Counted from the first letter of the stretch, positions 16,316 to 25,695 are shown. The stretch is DNA of 64,000 nucleotides from Balneolaceae bacterium (GCA_017795005.1 CP051242.1:124001-188000); one strand, 5' to 3'. Notes: generated by a model from the letters alone, not told the origin. Numbers and translations: made by a program.

Positions 16316-16918
16316 ATGCAGATTACTTCAGAATACTTAGAGCGAGCAATTGAACAGCTATCAAAGCTTCCGGGTACAGGCCGAAAATCAGCTCAAAGAA
16401 TTGCCATACATCTTCTCAAACAAAATGATGAATACGCTCTGAAATTGGCAAACGCCATTATTGATTTAAAGAATAAAGTTACCCGTTGCTCTGTTTGCGG
16501 GAACGTAAGTGATTCCGATCCCTGTAAGATTTGTGAGAATCCCAAAAGGGAAAACGGTCAGGTTTGTGTGGTAGAGGAATTCAATGACGTGTATATCATT
16601 GAGAAGACCAATGAATTTCGTGGGAGGTATCACGTTCTTGGTGGAGTTATTTCTCCAATGGATAATATTGGTCCTGACCAACTTCGAATCCAGGAGTTAC
16701 TTAAACGTGTTGGTGGAGATGAACAAATAACAGAAGTAATTCTGGCTTTGAACCCTGACGCTGAGGGAGAGGCGACATCTTATTATATCAATAAATTATT
16801 GATGCCTTACGAAGTTAAAGTTACCCGTATTGCCTATGGAATCCCGATGGGAACTGAGCTCGAGTTTATTGATGAAGCTACACTTAGCAGGGCCTTTACA
16901 AGCCGTAGTTCTTTCTAA
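16316..16918 (+). CDS. recR: recombination mediator RecR
   Basis: 200 residues, full length. An N-terminal helix-hairpin-helix (LSKLPGTGRKSAQRIAIHLL) is followed by a four-Cys zinc finger (CSVCGNVSDSDPCKIC, about 58-73). The Toprim domain (QVCVVEEFNDVYIIEKT and LNPDAEGEATSYYI) and the C-terminal ITRIAYGIPMGTELEFIDEATL block complete the protein. It helps load RecA at gaps with RecF/RecO. Third gene of the dnaX operon. Followed at once by the inverted-repeat unit with the GxxExxY gene. Confidence 0.96.
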   Translation: MQITSEYLERAIEQLSKLPGTGRKSAQRIAIHLLKQNDEYALKLANAIIDLKNKVTRCSVCGNVSDSDPCKICENPKRENGQVCVVEEFNDVYIIEKTNEFRGRYHVLGGVISPMDNIGPDQLRIQELLKRVGGDEQITEVILALNPDAEGEATSYYINKLLMPYEVKVTRIAYGIPMGTELEFIDEATLSRAFTSRSSF

Positions 16919-16922
16919 TAAA

Positions 16923-17366
16923 CTGCTGAGGACGCAAAGATTCGTAGAGTAATCATGTTAGAAAACGAACTATCAGGAATTGTTTTAGACTCATCGGTTA
17001 TGGTGCATCGGGAGCTAGGACCTGGTTTACTTGAGTCTGCTTATCAATCTTGTTTAGCTTTTGAACTTGAGAACCGTGGTTTGTTTGTTGAACGAGAAAA
17101 GCCAATGCCACTTACTTATACCGGACTAAAAATGGATATTGGTTATCGGGTTGATCTTATGATTGAAAATAAGGTGATTATCGAAACTAAATCTGTAGAT
17201 GCCTTAAATGATATTCATATGGCACAAATTTTAACATATTTGAAATTATCAGGCTGTAAATTAGGTCTGTTTATAAACTTCAACGTTACTCTTTTAAAGG
17301 ACGGTTTTAGAAGAGTAGTAAATAATCTATAACTAAAACCTCTGCGAACCTTGGCGTTCTCTGCGG
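16923..17366. mobile_element. 444-bp inverted-repeat unit carrying a GxxExxY gene
   Basis: Ends 16923-16949 and 17340-17366 are imperfect inverted repeats, 21 of 27 positions matching by eye (GAC/GCAAAG/TTCG/AGAG core). They enclose only the GxxExxY gene. The unit begins five bases after the recR stop and ends 16 bases before the next gene. No transposase is present. Size and plan parallel the four-helix-bundle unit at 28488-28926. Confidence 0.5.
16955..17332 (+). CDS. GxxExxY family protein
   Basis: 125 residues. The signature G24-L-L-E27-S-A-Y30 follows ELGPG near the N-terminus. A nuclease-like core follows (GYRVDLMIENKVIIETKS) that has the D-(n)-E-x-K order of PD-(D/E)XK enzymes, and the C-terminus reads KLGLFINFNVTLLKDGFRRVV. 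Biochemical function is not established for the family; it is common in Bacteroidota and environmental genomes. It sits in an inverted-repeat-bounded unit between two unrelated conserved genes, suggesting an accessory origin. Confidence 0.85.
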   Translation: MLENELSGIVLDSSVMVHRELGPGLLESAYQSCLAFELENRGLFVEREKPMPLTYTGLKMDIGYRVDLMIENKVIIETKSVDALNDIHMAQILTYLKLSGCKLGLFINFNVTLLKDGFRRVVNNL

Positions 17367-17382
17367 TTATAAATCTCGAAGT

Positions 17383-19257
17383 ATGAGAAAACTTATTTGT
17401 TTATTTCTTTCCATCATCCTTTTTACTGTTTCAAAAGCACAGTCTACCAGTTACTGGCAACAAGAAGTAGATTATACCATGGTAATTGATGTGGATACCG
17501 AGAAGCATCGATTAAAAGGATCTCAAATTTTAGCATACACGAATAACTCCCCTGACGAGCTAAGGCGTGTGTACTATCATCTGTATTTCAATGCTTTTCA
17601 ACCGGGAAGTATGATGGATGTACGTTCAAGAACCATTCAGGATCCTGATGGCCGGGTTCGTGATCGTATTCTCTATTTGGGAGAAGATGATATCGGATAC
17701 CATAATATTCTATCTCTGAAGCATGATGGTGAAGACGTAGAATTTACGGTTGAAGGCACCATTTTAGTTGTGGAGCTTAACGAAGTTATTAAACCAGGAG
17801 CTACCACTACTTTTGAAATGGAGTTTGAAAGTCAGGTCCCCGAACAAGTACGACGATCAGGAAAACAAAACGCAGAAGGTGTTGAGTTTTCCATGAGTCA
17901 GTGGTATCCTAAACTAGCTGAATATGATTATCGTGGATGGCACCCTAATCCGTATGTTGGGCGGGAATTCCATGGTGTTTTCGGAGATTTTGATGTTAAA
18001 ATCATGATCGACAATGACTATTTGGTTGGAGCAACCGGAATCCTACAAAACCCAAATGAAATTGGTCATGGTTATCAGGATGATGGAGTTGAAGTTTCCT
18101 ATGACAGTGATAAAATTACCTATCACTTTGTTGCAGAAAATGTACTCGACTTTTTCTGGGGTGCCGATCCTGATTTTGTTCATACTACCGCGCAGGTTCC
18201 GAATGGACCAAAATTACATTTCTTTTATCAGGCAGATCAGGTAAGTGTTCGTGCTACCGAAGAAGAAAACGAAAACTATCGTTCATATTGGGAACAACTT
18301 CCAGAATATCTTGTTGGAGCATTCGAGTATGCCAATGAACATTTTGGTGAATATCCTTACCCACAATACACAACTATCCAAGGTGGTGACGGAGGTATGG
18401 AATATCCAATGGGTACATTGATTACAGGAGCTCGCTCCTTAGGCAGTTTAGTTGGCGTTAGTGTTCACGAAATGTATCACAGCTGGTACCAGAATGTGAT
18501 AGCGACAAATGAAGCGTTATATCCCTGGATTGACGAAGGTTTTACCAGTTACGCTTCGGCTGAAACCATGGACCATCTTTTTGAACGAGAGTCAGATTTT
18601 CCATATTCAGGCTCTTACAATGGCTATTATGCTGTAGCTCGTTCTGGAGTAGAAGAACCGATGTCTACCCATGCCGACCATTATAATACCAATTTCGCTT
18701 ATGGCCGGGCTTCCTACAGCAAAGGCGCTGTATATTTAGGGCAACTTGATTACATCATTGGTCACGAGACATTCAGAAGAGCGATTAAAGAACTTCATAA
18801 TCAATGGAAGTTGAAGCACCCGACTGATCTGGATGTAATTCGTTTGATGGAAAAAGAATCCGGAATGGTGCTGGATTGGTATCACGAGTATTTTGTGAGC
18901 ACTACAAAAACCATTGATTATTCTATAAAATCGGTAGAAGGAAATGAGGAATCTACTACTGTCGTATTAGAGCGAGTTAGCTTAATGCCTATGCCACTGG
19001 ATATTCATGTAACGTATGAAGATGGATCAGAAGAAATATTCTACATCCCACTTCGAATTATGCGTGGAGAAAAACCTGCTGAAAATGACACTAAAAGAAC
19101 AATTCTCGAAGATTGGCAATGGGTAAATCCAAGCTATACTTTTGAAATCCCTATTTCAATGGATTCAATTTCAAGTATTGCAATAGATCCATCTCAACGA
19201 TTAGCGGATATCGACAAATCGAATAATATCTATCCGGCTGTACAACAAGAAGATTAA
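17383..19257 (+). CDS. M1-family metallopeptidase, exported
   Basis: 624 residues with signal peptide MRKLICLFLSIILFTVSKAQ. The gluzincin zinc site is H362-E-M-Y-H366 with E385 after exactly 18 residues (HExxH-x18-E). The substrate loop reads GGMEYPMG instead of the usual GxMEN. An N-terminal beta-saddle domain (to about 270) precedes the catalytic domain, and a C-terminal beta domain follows from about 505. Likely a periplasmic or surface aminopeptidase degrading peptides. An intrinsic terminator follows the gene. Confidence 0.9.
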   Translation: MRKLICLFLSIILFTVSKAQSTSYWQQEVDYTMVIDVDTEKHRLKGSQILAYTNNSPDELRRVYYHLYFNAFQPGSMMDVRSRTIQDPDGRVRDRILYLGEDDIGYHNILSLKHDGEDVEFTVEGTILVVELNEVIKPGATTTFEMEFESQVPEQVRRSGKQNAEGVEFSMSQWYPKLAEYDYRGWHPNPYVGREFHGVFGDFDVKIMIDNDYLVGATGILQNPNEIGHGYQDDGVEVSYDSDKITYHFVAENVLDFFWGADPDFVHTTAQVPNGPKLHFFYQADQVSVRATEEENENYRSYWEQLPEYLVGAFEYANEHFGEYPYPQYTTIQGGDGGMEYPMGTLITGARSLGSLVGVSVHEMYHSWYQNVIATNEALYPWIDEGFTSYASAETMDHLFERESDFPYSGSYNGYYAVARSGVEEPMSTHADHYNTNFAYGRASYSKGAVYLGQLDYIIGHETFRRAIKELHNQWKLKHPTDLDVIRLMEKESGMVLDWYHEYFVSTTKTIDYSIKSVEGNEESTTVVLERVSLMPMPLDIHVTYEDGSEEIFYIPLRIMRGEKPAENDTKRTILEDWQWVNPSYTFEIPISMDSISSIAIDPSQRLADIDKSNNIYPAVQQED

Positions 19258-19274
19258 GTCGGAATATTTATAAA

Positions 19275-19297
19275 AAGCCGGAGATTTACTTCGGCTT
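19275..19297 (+). terminator. intrinsic terminator after the M1 peptidase
   Basis: Stem AAGCCGGAG / CTTCGGCTT (eight of nine pairs) with loop ATTTA, followed by TAACTTT, 17 bases after the stop. The T-rich tail overlaps the -7 box of the next gene. Confidence 0.7.
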
Positions 19298-19305
19298 TAA
19301 CTTTG
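19298..19305 (+). promoter_or_regulatory. -7 promoter box of the malic enzyme gene
   Basis: TAACTTTG matches the Bacteroidota -7 consensus TAnnTTTG exactly and lies 13 bases before the ATG, giving a very short leader. A -33 TTTG is not obvious, because that region is the terminator stem. Confidence 0.5.
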
Positions 19306-19318
19306 TAGCCTAACCACT

Positions 19319-20467
19319 ATGTCAAAAAAAGACTATGCTGCTCTTTCTCTGGAGGCTCATAAAAAAGCTCAGGGGAAAATTGCCATTGAATCGAAGCTTC
19401 CACTCGAGACCAAAGATGACCTCAGTATTGCCTACTCACCCGGAGTAGCAGAACCCTGCAGAGAAATAGACAAGGATGTGGAAAAAGTGTACGATTACAC
19501 TACAAAAGGTAATCTTGTTGCTGTGATCAGCGATGGTTCTGCTGTATTAGGACTTGGGAATATTGGTCCCGAAGCCGCATTACCGGTGATGGAAGGCAAA
19601 GCGGTACTCTTCAAGAAATTCGGGCAGGTTGATGCTGTACCCATCGTATTATCTACTCAAGATACGGAAGAAATCATCACCGCTGTAAAAGCAATTGCGC
19701 CTACTTTTGGCGGAATTAACCTGGAAGATATCTCTGCCCCAAGATGTTTTGAGATAGAACAACGGCTTAAGAAAGAGCTTCCAATTCCTGTTTTCCATGA
19801 CGATCAGCATGGGACGGCTATTGTTACTCTTGCAGGAATGATCAATGCCTGTAAACTTACCGATCGGAAACTTGAGGATTTAACGGTAGTTATTAACGGC
19901 GCTGGAGCTGCAGGTGTAGCCATTGTAAAACTGCTATTCAAAGCCGGAGTTAAAGAAGTGATGATGTGCGACAGTAAGGGCCTCATTTATGAAGGACGGG
20001 ATAACCTGAATTCAGAAAAACAGGAAATGGCGAAACTGACAAATTTCAGTAATCGGAAAGGTGATTTAAAAGACGCGGTTAAAGGTGCGGATGTGTTTAT
20101 CGGGGTTTCGGTTGCCGGAGCTTTAACTCAGGAAATGGTTAAAACTATGAAACCTGACCCAATCATCTTTGCAATGGCAAACCCAGTCCCTGAGATTATG
20201 CCGGAAGAAGCCCATGAGTCCGGCGCTCATATCATTGCAACCGGTCGTTCTGACTTCCCCAATCAGGTAAATAATGTACTCGCTTTTCCGGGGTTGTTTC
20301 GTGGCGCACTTGATGCACGAATGAGTAATTTAACCACCGAGCTCTTCATTAAAGTTGCTCAGGCAATTGCTGATTGCGTAGAAGACCTTTCACCGGATAA
20401 AATTATTCCAAGTCCTTTTGATGAGCGTGTTCCTCAAAAAGTAGCAGAGGCGGTGAGGGATTTTTAA
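19319..20467 (+). CDS. NAD(P)-dependent malic enzyme
   Basis: Decarboxylates malate to pyruvate with reduction of NAD(P). 382 residues, so this is the short form without the phosphotransacetylase-like C-terminal domain of MaeB. Visible motifs: [65 protein letters not shown] and the NAD-binding [10 protein letters not shown]. The late block [17 protein letters not shown] is also typical. Cofactor preference cannot be read safely. Its stop overlaps the convergent gene's end by four bases. Confidence 0.92.
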   Translation: MSKKDYAALSLEAHKKAQGKIAIESKLPLETKDDLSIAYSPGVAEPCREIDKDVEKVYDYTTKGNLVAVISDGSAVLGLGNIGPEAALPVMEGKAVLFKKFGQVDAVPIVLSTQDTEEIITAVKAIAPTFGGINLEDISAPRCFEIEQRLKKELPIPVFHDDQHGTAIVTLAGMINACKLTDRKLEDLTVVINGAGAAGVAIVKLLFKAGVKEVMMCDSKGLIYEGRDNLNSEKQEMAKLTNFSNRKGDLKDAVKGADVFIGVSVAGALTQEMVKTMKPDPIIFAMANPVPEIMPEEAHESGAHIIATGRSDFPNQVNNVLAFPGLFRGALDARMSNLTTELFIKVAQAIADCVEDLSPDKIIPSPFDERVPQKVAEAVRDF

Positions 20468-21033
20468 AACAAACTCGTCTGCTCTTTGTCTTTTTTCTGG
20501 GCTTCTTCGATGCGGGGTTCTTCTGGGGTGGCGGGAGCATCGCTCAGCATCTCGGGGAGGAATCGTTTTTCGTAAATTCGCCGGGCGATTCCGTGCAAAG
20601 CTTTTTCTCCTCTTGGCGTTATTCGAACAAATCCACTTTCATCTTCTGAAAGAAATCCAAAAGAGCGGAGGTCGTTCACAATCAGGTAGGCCAGTTTATC
20701 GACAACTCCGGCGTTTTTTTCTACAAACTCACGATGAGATACATCCTCTTCACTCAAATAAACTTGTCCAAGCACATTCAGTTCAATATTAGTAAGCGGA
20801 AATCCTTCACTTCCTTTTGTTAGAAGATCATCCCAGACTTCCTGAGAGTAAAATAAACCAAACCACCATTTTCCTTCTTTCATCAATTCCTGAGAATAGG
20901 AGCAGGAAATATATTCACCAGCTGGTGCTTTTCTGGGTTCCCCACGACTCCGATACATATTCACCATGGTCGCCAAATCCAGTTCCTGGATGTTGGGCGG
21001 GTATTTGAAATGGAAGTTGCTTCGCTTTTGCAT
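20464..21033 (-). CDS. unknown protein with C-terminal clamp-binding-like motif
   Basis: 189 residues, family not recognised. The N-terminal half is aromatic-rich (YPPNIQELDLATMVNMY, GKWWFGLFYSQEVWDDLL). The middle (VVDKLAYLIVNDLRSFGFLSEDESGFVRITPRGEKALHGIARR) looks like a winged-helix segment. The tail is acidic and Lys-rich and ends in QTSLF at the very C-terminus, close to the sliding-clamp motif QL(S/D)LF. It lies downstream of topA on the same strand. A DNA-replication or repair link is inference from the tail only. Confidence 0.6.
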   Translation of the reverse strand: MQKRSNFHFKYPPNIQELDLATMVNMYRSRGEPRKAPAGEYISCSYSQELMKEGKWWFGLFYSQEVWDDLLTKGSEGFPLTNIELNVLGQVYLSEEDVSHREFVEKNAGVVDKLAYLIVNDLRSFGFLSEDESGFVRITPRGEKALHGIARRIYEKRFLPEMLSDAPATPEEPRIEEAQKKDKEQTSLF

Positions 21034-21177
21034 GGTGGTTTTAGTGGTGTTTCAACAAGACCGCTTCAAAACAGGCTTCGTTGCGTTTCTCGCAAAGACT
21101 AGTTCGAATACTTTCGTCCCTGGTCGTTCGTCAAACTTCGCAAACAAAATACTTCCCGGAAAGCAGGCTGTCAACTA

Positions 21178-23724
21178 TCAACCTTTCTCGGCGATAAGAT
21201 TTATTGCATCTCCTAAACTAAACTTAGCCGGGTCGGTATCTTTTGGAAGACCGATATTCTTTTTTCCATGTTTGATGTATGGACCATATCGACCGTCCAT
21301 CACTTTAATTGGCAGATCCGTATCAGGATGTTTTCCTAAATTTTTAAGTTCTGAACTTTTTCTGGATTTAGCTTTCTGTTTGAGCAATTCCACGGCTTCG
21401 TCCAGCTGAATTTCCAGTACGTTACCATCTTTGGGAATGGATTTAAATTTGCCATCATGTACAACATACGGACCGTACCGTCCAACACCCGCTTTTACCA
21501 CTTTGCCATCATCCGGGTGATCTCCTAAGGTTCTGGGTAGTGTAAGCAGTTTTACAGCAAGCTCCAGATCTATATCTTCGGGAGTCATTCCACGAAGTAA
21601 AGAAGCTCGTTTCGGTTTTTTATTTTCTTCCGTTGCTTCCCCTAGCTGTACATAAGGACCGTATCTTCCGGTAAGAAGGAATATTGGCAAGCCTTCTTCA
21701 GGATGAACTCCTATCGGCTTGTCTTCCTCTTCAGAAAGTTTGATCAGTTCTTCCAGTTTCTCAGCTGTTACGTCGCTTGGATCCATATCCATTGGCAAAG
21801 AAGTTGAAACCTCTTCATCCCCTTTTTGCATTTTCGCGTAGGGCCCAAACCGACCTACAGCTACTTTGATTCCTTCTAATCCATCCAATGGCAAATCCAG
21901 TAGCTTTGCTTTCTGTGGATCAATTTTATCTTCCTGAGTTTCAACTTTGGCTTTAAGTCCATTTTCTCCTTTATAGTAATCATCCAGATATTTAACGGGA
22001 TCTACAGTTCCAGTAGCAACTCCATCCAGTTTGTCTTCCAATGCAGAGGTGAAATCGCTGTCTACTAAATCCGGGAAATGCTCTTCAAGTAATGAGCTTA
22101 CTGCAAAAGCAGTAAATGATGGTACCAAAGCTTTGCCATCCAGTTTAGCATAGCCACGATCCTGAATGGTGGAAATAACGGCTGCATAGGTACTTGGACG
22201 ACCTACTCCACTTTTCTCGAGTTCCTTCACCAATGTTGCTTCAGTATAACGTGCTGGTGGTTTTGTTTCATGAGAATTGAAATTCAAATCCTGAAGATCA
22301 GTATTGTCTCCTTCTTTCATAGCAGGCAGGAAGTTTTCCTGATTTTCCAACGCAGCTTCCGGATCGTCACTTCCTTCTACATAGGCACGGAAAAATCCTG
22401 GAAATAAAATCTTCTTACCACTAGCTCTGAAGTCTGCTGATGTGCCATCATTTTTTGCTGTGATAGTCACACCCGTGAACTCAAGTTCAGCCTCAGCCAT
22501 TTGAGTAGCAATGGTTCTCTTCCATATCAGATCGTACAATTTGTACTCGCGATCTTTCAAACCTGACTTTTCAGGTTGAATAAATTTCGAACCGGAAGGG
22601 CGAATGGCTTCGTGCGCTTCCTGTGCAGATTTCCCTTTTGCCGTATAATTCCGAACTCTCTCAAACAGGTACTCTTCCCCATACATTTCTACTATCCCAT
22701 CACGAGTAGCGTCTATCGCCTGACTCGAAAGTCGGGTTGAATCCGTTCTCATATACGTAATGAAACCCTTTTCATACAGTTTCTGAGCAACACTCATCGT
22801 ATCCCGAGCAGACATTCCCAACTTTCTGTTGGCTTCCTGCTGAAGGGTTGAGGTAATAAAAGGTGGCGACGGATTTCGTTTTTGAGTATTCACATCCACA
22901 TTAGTCACTGACCATTCTGCAGCCTTTAAATCGTCAACAAGTGCACTGGCTTTTTCTTCATCCAGAAGAACGACAGAATCCGGTTTTTTTAGTTTCCCTG
23001 TATTCTCATCAAAATCTTTACCACTGGCAATTCGCTTTTCATTCAGATGGGTAAGGTCGGCTTTGAATTCATCATTTTCACCTGACTTTTGTAGTACTGC
23101 CTGTAAATCGTAATAAGTCCCGCTTCTGAATTTCATGCGTTCGCGCTCACGTTCAACAAGAAATTCTACCGCTACCGATTGCACACGTCCTGCTGATAAA
23201 CCAGGAGAAATTTTCTTCCACAACAATGGTGAAACGGTATAACCTGCAAGTCGATCCAGAATCCGTCTGGTTTCCTGTGCAAATACCAGATTCATATCTA
23301 TCTCACGGGTATTTTCGAGAGCGTTTTGAACTGCTTCTTTGGTGATTTCACGAAACACCATTCGCTTAACGGGAACTTTCGGTTTAAGCACTTCCAGTAA
23401 ATGCCAGGAAATAGCTTCTCCTTCGCGGTCCTCATCCGTTGCAAGAATCAGTTCATCAACATCTTTCAGTTTGTCTTTCAGTCTCTTTACGATCTTCTTT
23501 TTATCCGGCGGAGTAACATAAATTGCAAAGTATCTGTCGTCCGGATTAATACCCAAAGTAGCCCATGACTCCTTCTTATATTTGGCAGGGATCATTTTTG
23601 CCGAAGCCGGAAGATCACGGATATGCCCCATAGACGAATCAACATCATATCCTTTAGGCAGATATTTGCTGATTGTTTTTGTTTTAGTAGGGGACTCTAC
23701 AATTACGAGACTTTTCATGTACAA
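21178..23724 (-). CDS. topA: DNA topoisomerase I (type IA)
   Basis: 848 residues; a start at the third codon (MKSLVIVESPTK, 23718) is equally likely. Toprim residues E10 and DEDREGE (97-103) and catalytic Tyr324 (GFITYMRTDS) are present, so it should relax negative supercoils. Instead of Cys4 zinc fingers the C-terminus carries four repeats with G-R-(Y/F)-G-P-Y (VGRFGPYAKM, TGRYGPYVQL, VGRYGPYVVH, DGRYGPYIKH), each about 60-75 residues apart, a zinc-less topoisomerase tail common in this phylum. Two bases separate it from the peroxiredoxin gene's end plus a short gap. Confidence 0.95.
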   Translation of the reverse strand: MYMKSLVIVESPTKTKTISKYLPKGYDVDSSMGHIRDLPASAKMIPAKYKKESWATLGINPDDRYFAIYVTPPDKKKIVKRLKDKLKDVDELILATDEDREGEAISWHLLEVLKPKVPVKRMVFREITKEAVQNALENTREIDMNLVFAQETRRILDRLAGYTVSPLLWKKISPGLSAGRVQSVAVEFLVERERERMKFRSGTYYDLQAVLQKSGENDEFKADLTHLNEKRIASGKDFDENTGKLKKPDSVVLLDEEKASALVDDLKAAEWSVTNVDVNTQKRNPSPPFITSTLQQEANRKLGMSARDTMSVAQKLYEKGFITYMRTDSTRLSSQAIDATRDGIVEMYGEEYLFERVRNYTAKGKSAQEAHEAIRPSGSKFIQPEKSGLKDREYKLYDLIWKRTIATQMAEAELEFTGVTITAKNDGTSADFRASGKKILFPGFFRAYVEGSDDPEAALENQENFLPAMKEGDNTDLQDLNFNSHETKPPARYTEATLVKELEKSGVGRPSTYAAVISTIQDRGYAKLDGKALVPSFTAFAVSSLLEEHFPDLVDSDFTSALEDKLDGVATGTVDPVKYLDDYYKGENGLKAKVETQEDKIDPQKAKLLDLPLDGLEGIKVAVGRFGPYAKMQKGDEEVSTSLPMDMDPSDVTAEKLEELIKLSEEEDKPIGVHPEEGLPIFLLTGRYGPYVQLGEATEENKKPKRASLLRGMTPEDIDLELAVKLLTLPRTLGDHPDDGKVVKAGVGRYGPYVVHDGKFKSIPKDGNVLEIQLDEAVELLKQKAKSRKSSELKNLGKHPDTDLPIKVMDGRYGPYIKHGKKNIGLPKDTDPAKFSLGDAINLIAEKG

Positions 23725-23730
23725 ACAGTA

Positions 23731-24207
23731 TTAATTCAATTCATTCACCAGAGCTTTCAACTCTTCTGCATGTGCTTTGGTATCAACTTTTTCGATAACA
23801 TCCAAAATAGTACCATCTGTATCAATAACAAAGGCTGAACGTGATGGACCTGTAAAAGTCTTACCGTACATCTTTTTTTCGATAATAGAATCGGTTGCTT
23901 CAGAAAATTTATACTCTGGGTCGGATGCCAGCATATAATTAATTCCGTGTTTCTTAGCATAGTTTTGATGAGAGCGGCACCCATCTTTACTTATCGCCAA
24001 AACATTGAATCCTTTTTTTTCAAACCAATCGGAATGCTCGGCTAAATCTACCGTTTGCCGATCACAACTTGAGGTATTGTTCTTCATATATACGGATACG
24101 ATTGTTGGCTTTTCCAATAACTCTGAAAATGTAACCTCCTGTTCAGCTCCGTCTTTTACTACTTTGAAACTGAAATCCGTATCCATTTTTGTGCCTTTCC
24201 TGATCAT
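23731..24207 (-). CDS. peroxiredoxin, BCP/AhpC-TSA type
   Basis: 158 residues (151 from the in-frame ATG at codon 8, MDTDFSF). Thioredoxin-fold peroxidase with peroxidatic Cys48 in NNTSSCDRQ; Thr45 of the T-x-x-C motif is kept but the usual preceding Pro is replaced. Cys77 (SKDGCRSH) is a candidate resolving residue. The conserved Arg is in GPSRSAFVI. It reduces peroxides with thiol donors. It sits with OsmC on the minus strand, a natural oxidative-stress pair, just upstream of topA. Confidence 0.88.
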   Translation of the reverse strand: MIRKGTKMDTDFSFKVVKDGAEQEVTFSELLEKPTIVSVYMKNNTSSCDRQTVDLAEHSDWFEKKGFNVLAISKDGCRSHQNYAKKHGINYMLASDPEYKFSEATDSIIEKKMYGKTFTGPSRSAFVIDTDGTILDVIEKVDTKAHAEELKALVNELN

Positions 24208-24231
24208 AGTCTTTTGATTTTTTTTGATGTG

Positions 24232-24705
24232 CTATCGGGCCACTTTATAGCTTGAGTTATGCCTCACCGGAAAATTGCATGAGTTTGCAATAAAGCACAT
24301 CTGGTTTGCTTTGTGATGAATGGAATCGAGTTTAACAGCCATTCGTTCCTCGGTAATGGTTACAATTGGATTCAGTGTCACTTCCGTAAATTTTCCTCTA
24401 CCGTCTTTTTCTTCAATCATTATACCGGTTGCTTCATCTTTATATTCAACAACAATTACACCTTCCACATAACATAAATGTAGAAACCACAACATATGAC
24501 AGGATGAAAGAGACGCGAGAAATAATTCTTCAGGGTTATGTTTACCAAGGTCCCCTCGAAATGACGGATCTGAAGAAGCTTCAATGTTAGCCTTCCCGTT
24601 AACCTTTATGATGTGACTTCGACTATAGCTTTTATATCCTGATGTACCTTCTCCCAGATTCCCGATCCATTCAATCGTAGCTTGATAATTATGTTCTTTA
24701 CTCAT
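24232..24705 (-). CDS. OsmC/Ohr-family protein
   Basis: 157 residues. Fold markers are GDLGKHNPEELFLASLSSCHMLWFLHLC, with Cys69 as the first redox residue. A second conserved Cys is at 143 (NSCNFPV); Cys78 and Cys137 are extra. The family reduces organic hydroperoxides through a Cys pair, using lipoyl or similar donors. YSRSHIIKVNG and the helix HHKANQMCF also match OsmC-like proteins. It ends 24 bases upstream of the peroxiredoxin gene, so both are probably in one transcript. Confidence 0.88.
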   Translation of the reverse strand: MSKEHNYQATIEWIGNLGEGTSGYKSYSRSHIIKVNGKANIEASSDPSFRGDLGKHNPEELFLASLSSCHMLWFLHLCYVEGVIVVEYKDEATGIMIEEKDGRGKFTEVTLNPIVTITEERMAVKLDSIHHKANQMCFIANSCNFPVRHNSSYKVAR

Positions 24706-24715
24706 GTTCTTTAGC

Positions 24716-24802
24716 CTGACCTCCCCTGATTTTGATCTAATTCGTTAAAACTAAATTGCGCCTCCCCTCCTTATCAAGGAGGGGATAGAGGGGAGGTCAG
24801 AA
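24716..24802. repeat. inverted repeat CTGACCTCCCCT / AGGGGAGGTCAG
   Basis: Outer arms CTGACCTCCCCT (about 24716-24727) and AGGGGAGGTCAG (about 24790-24801) enclose an inner hairpin CCTCCCCTCCTTATCAAGGAGGGG. It lies between the divergent OsmC and RraB genes. Similar GGAGG-rich hairpins occur at 25696-25915. No coding capacity. Confidence 0.6.
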
Positions 24803-24859
24803 AACAGTTTTGATTTTTTTTAATAAGCTATCATATTTAAGGAGTAAATACGAGAAATT

Positions 24860-25171
24860 ATGAATCCAGATAAAAAAGTACTTGATCTATTAAACTCAAT
24901 GGGCTCTAATACCTCAAAAGTCCGACCTGTTTATTTTTACTTCTATTTTCCGAATGAAAAGGTAGCCAAAACATTTGCATTGAGACTTCAAGGCATGAAC
25001 TTTAATGTTAAAGTGAGGCGATCAGGAATGGGTAAAGATTGGCTTTGTCTAGCTGACCGGGAGATGGCTCCTGATTTAGATTTGTTGGAAGGACTTCGAA
25101 AACTCCTTACTTCACTTGCAGAAAACCTACACGGTAATTATGATGGATGGGAAACTGAAATGATATTTTAA
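24860..25171 (+). CDS. RraB-like ribonuclease E inhibitor family protein
   Basis: 103 residues. The pattern FYFYFPNEKVAKTFALRLQGMNFNVKVRRSGMGKDWLCLADREM, followed by a helix and the C-terminal NLHGNYDGWETEM, matches the RraB/DUF695-associated fold. The GGxYDGWE-type ending is the most telling part. In gammaproteobacteria RraB modulates RNase E; here the partner is unknown because Bacteroidota degradosomes differ. It is followed after two bases by a membrane protein gene. Confidence 0.75.
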   Translation: MNPDKKVLDLLNSMGSNTSKVRPVYFYFYFPNEKVAKTFALRLQGMNFNVKVRRSGMGKDWLCLADREMAPDLDLLEGLRKLLTSLAENLHGNYDGWETEMIF

Positions 25172-25173
25172 CT

Positions 25174-25629
25174 ATGAAAGATTATTCTCAATACCATTAC
25201 ATGGAATTGTATGATATGTTAAATCATATCAATCCTTATGATTATCCAGAACGAATTAAAGAAGTAGAAAAAGAAATCGAGCTAAGAAAAGAAAGAGGGG
25301 AGGTTCCAACCCGATTGGTTCCTGAAATTGATTTAACAAGAGAAGATTATTTATACTTTCTTAAAATTTTTGGGATGTTTGTATATGCCATTTTCCTTTC
25401 CCTTTTAGGTTATATTTTAATGAATACTTTATTTAAAGATGGTCGATTTTCAGGTTCAGCAGATTTCTTTTTCGCTTTTAATACAATTCTATCTATGCTT
25501 GCTCTTATCGAACTTAAATTTTTGGGTAAGGTTAAATACCTGAGGTATATTCTCGCGGTATACTTAATCACTTCATTACTAACCTTTGGACTTATTATCG
25601 GTTTTGATGAATTAGTAATACCTTTTTAA
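25174..25629 (+). CDS. hypothetical membrane protein downstream of RraB
   Basis: 151 residues. A soluble N-terminal region (about 1-60, YHYMELYDMLNHINPYDYPERIKEVEKEIELRKERGEVP) looks helical and charged, then three to four transmembrane helices follow (about 64-86, 97-115 and 121-148). The family is not recognised. The start is two bases after the RraB-like gene, so the pair is co-transcribed. AT-rich relative to the flanking metabolic genes. Confidence 0.65.
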   Translation: MKDYSQYHYMELYDMLNHINPYDYPERIKEVEKEIELRKERGEVPTRLVPEIDLTREDYLYFLKIFGMFVYAIFLSLLGYILMNTLFKDGRFSGSADFFFAFNTILSMLALIELKFLGKVKYLRYILAVYLITSLLTFGLIIGFDELVIPF

Positions 25630-25695
25630 GCCAATAAATAGAATGTGTTTTTTATGTGCTGAATCAAGTTCAGCGTGACAACTTCCTGACTGGTC

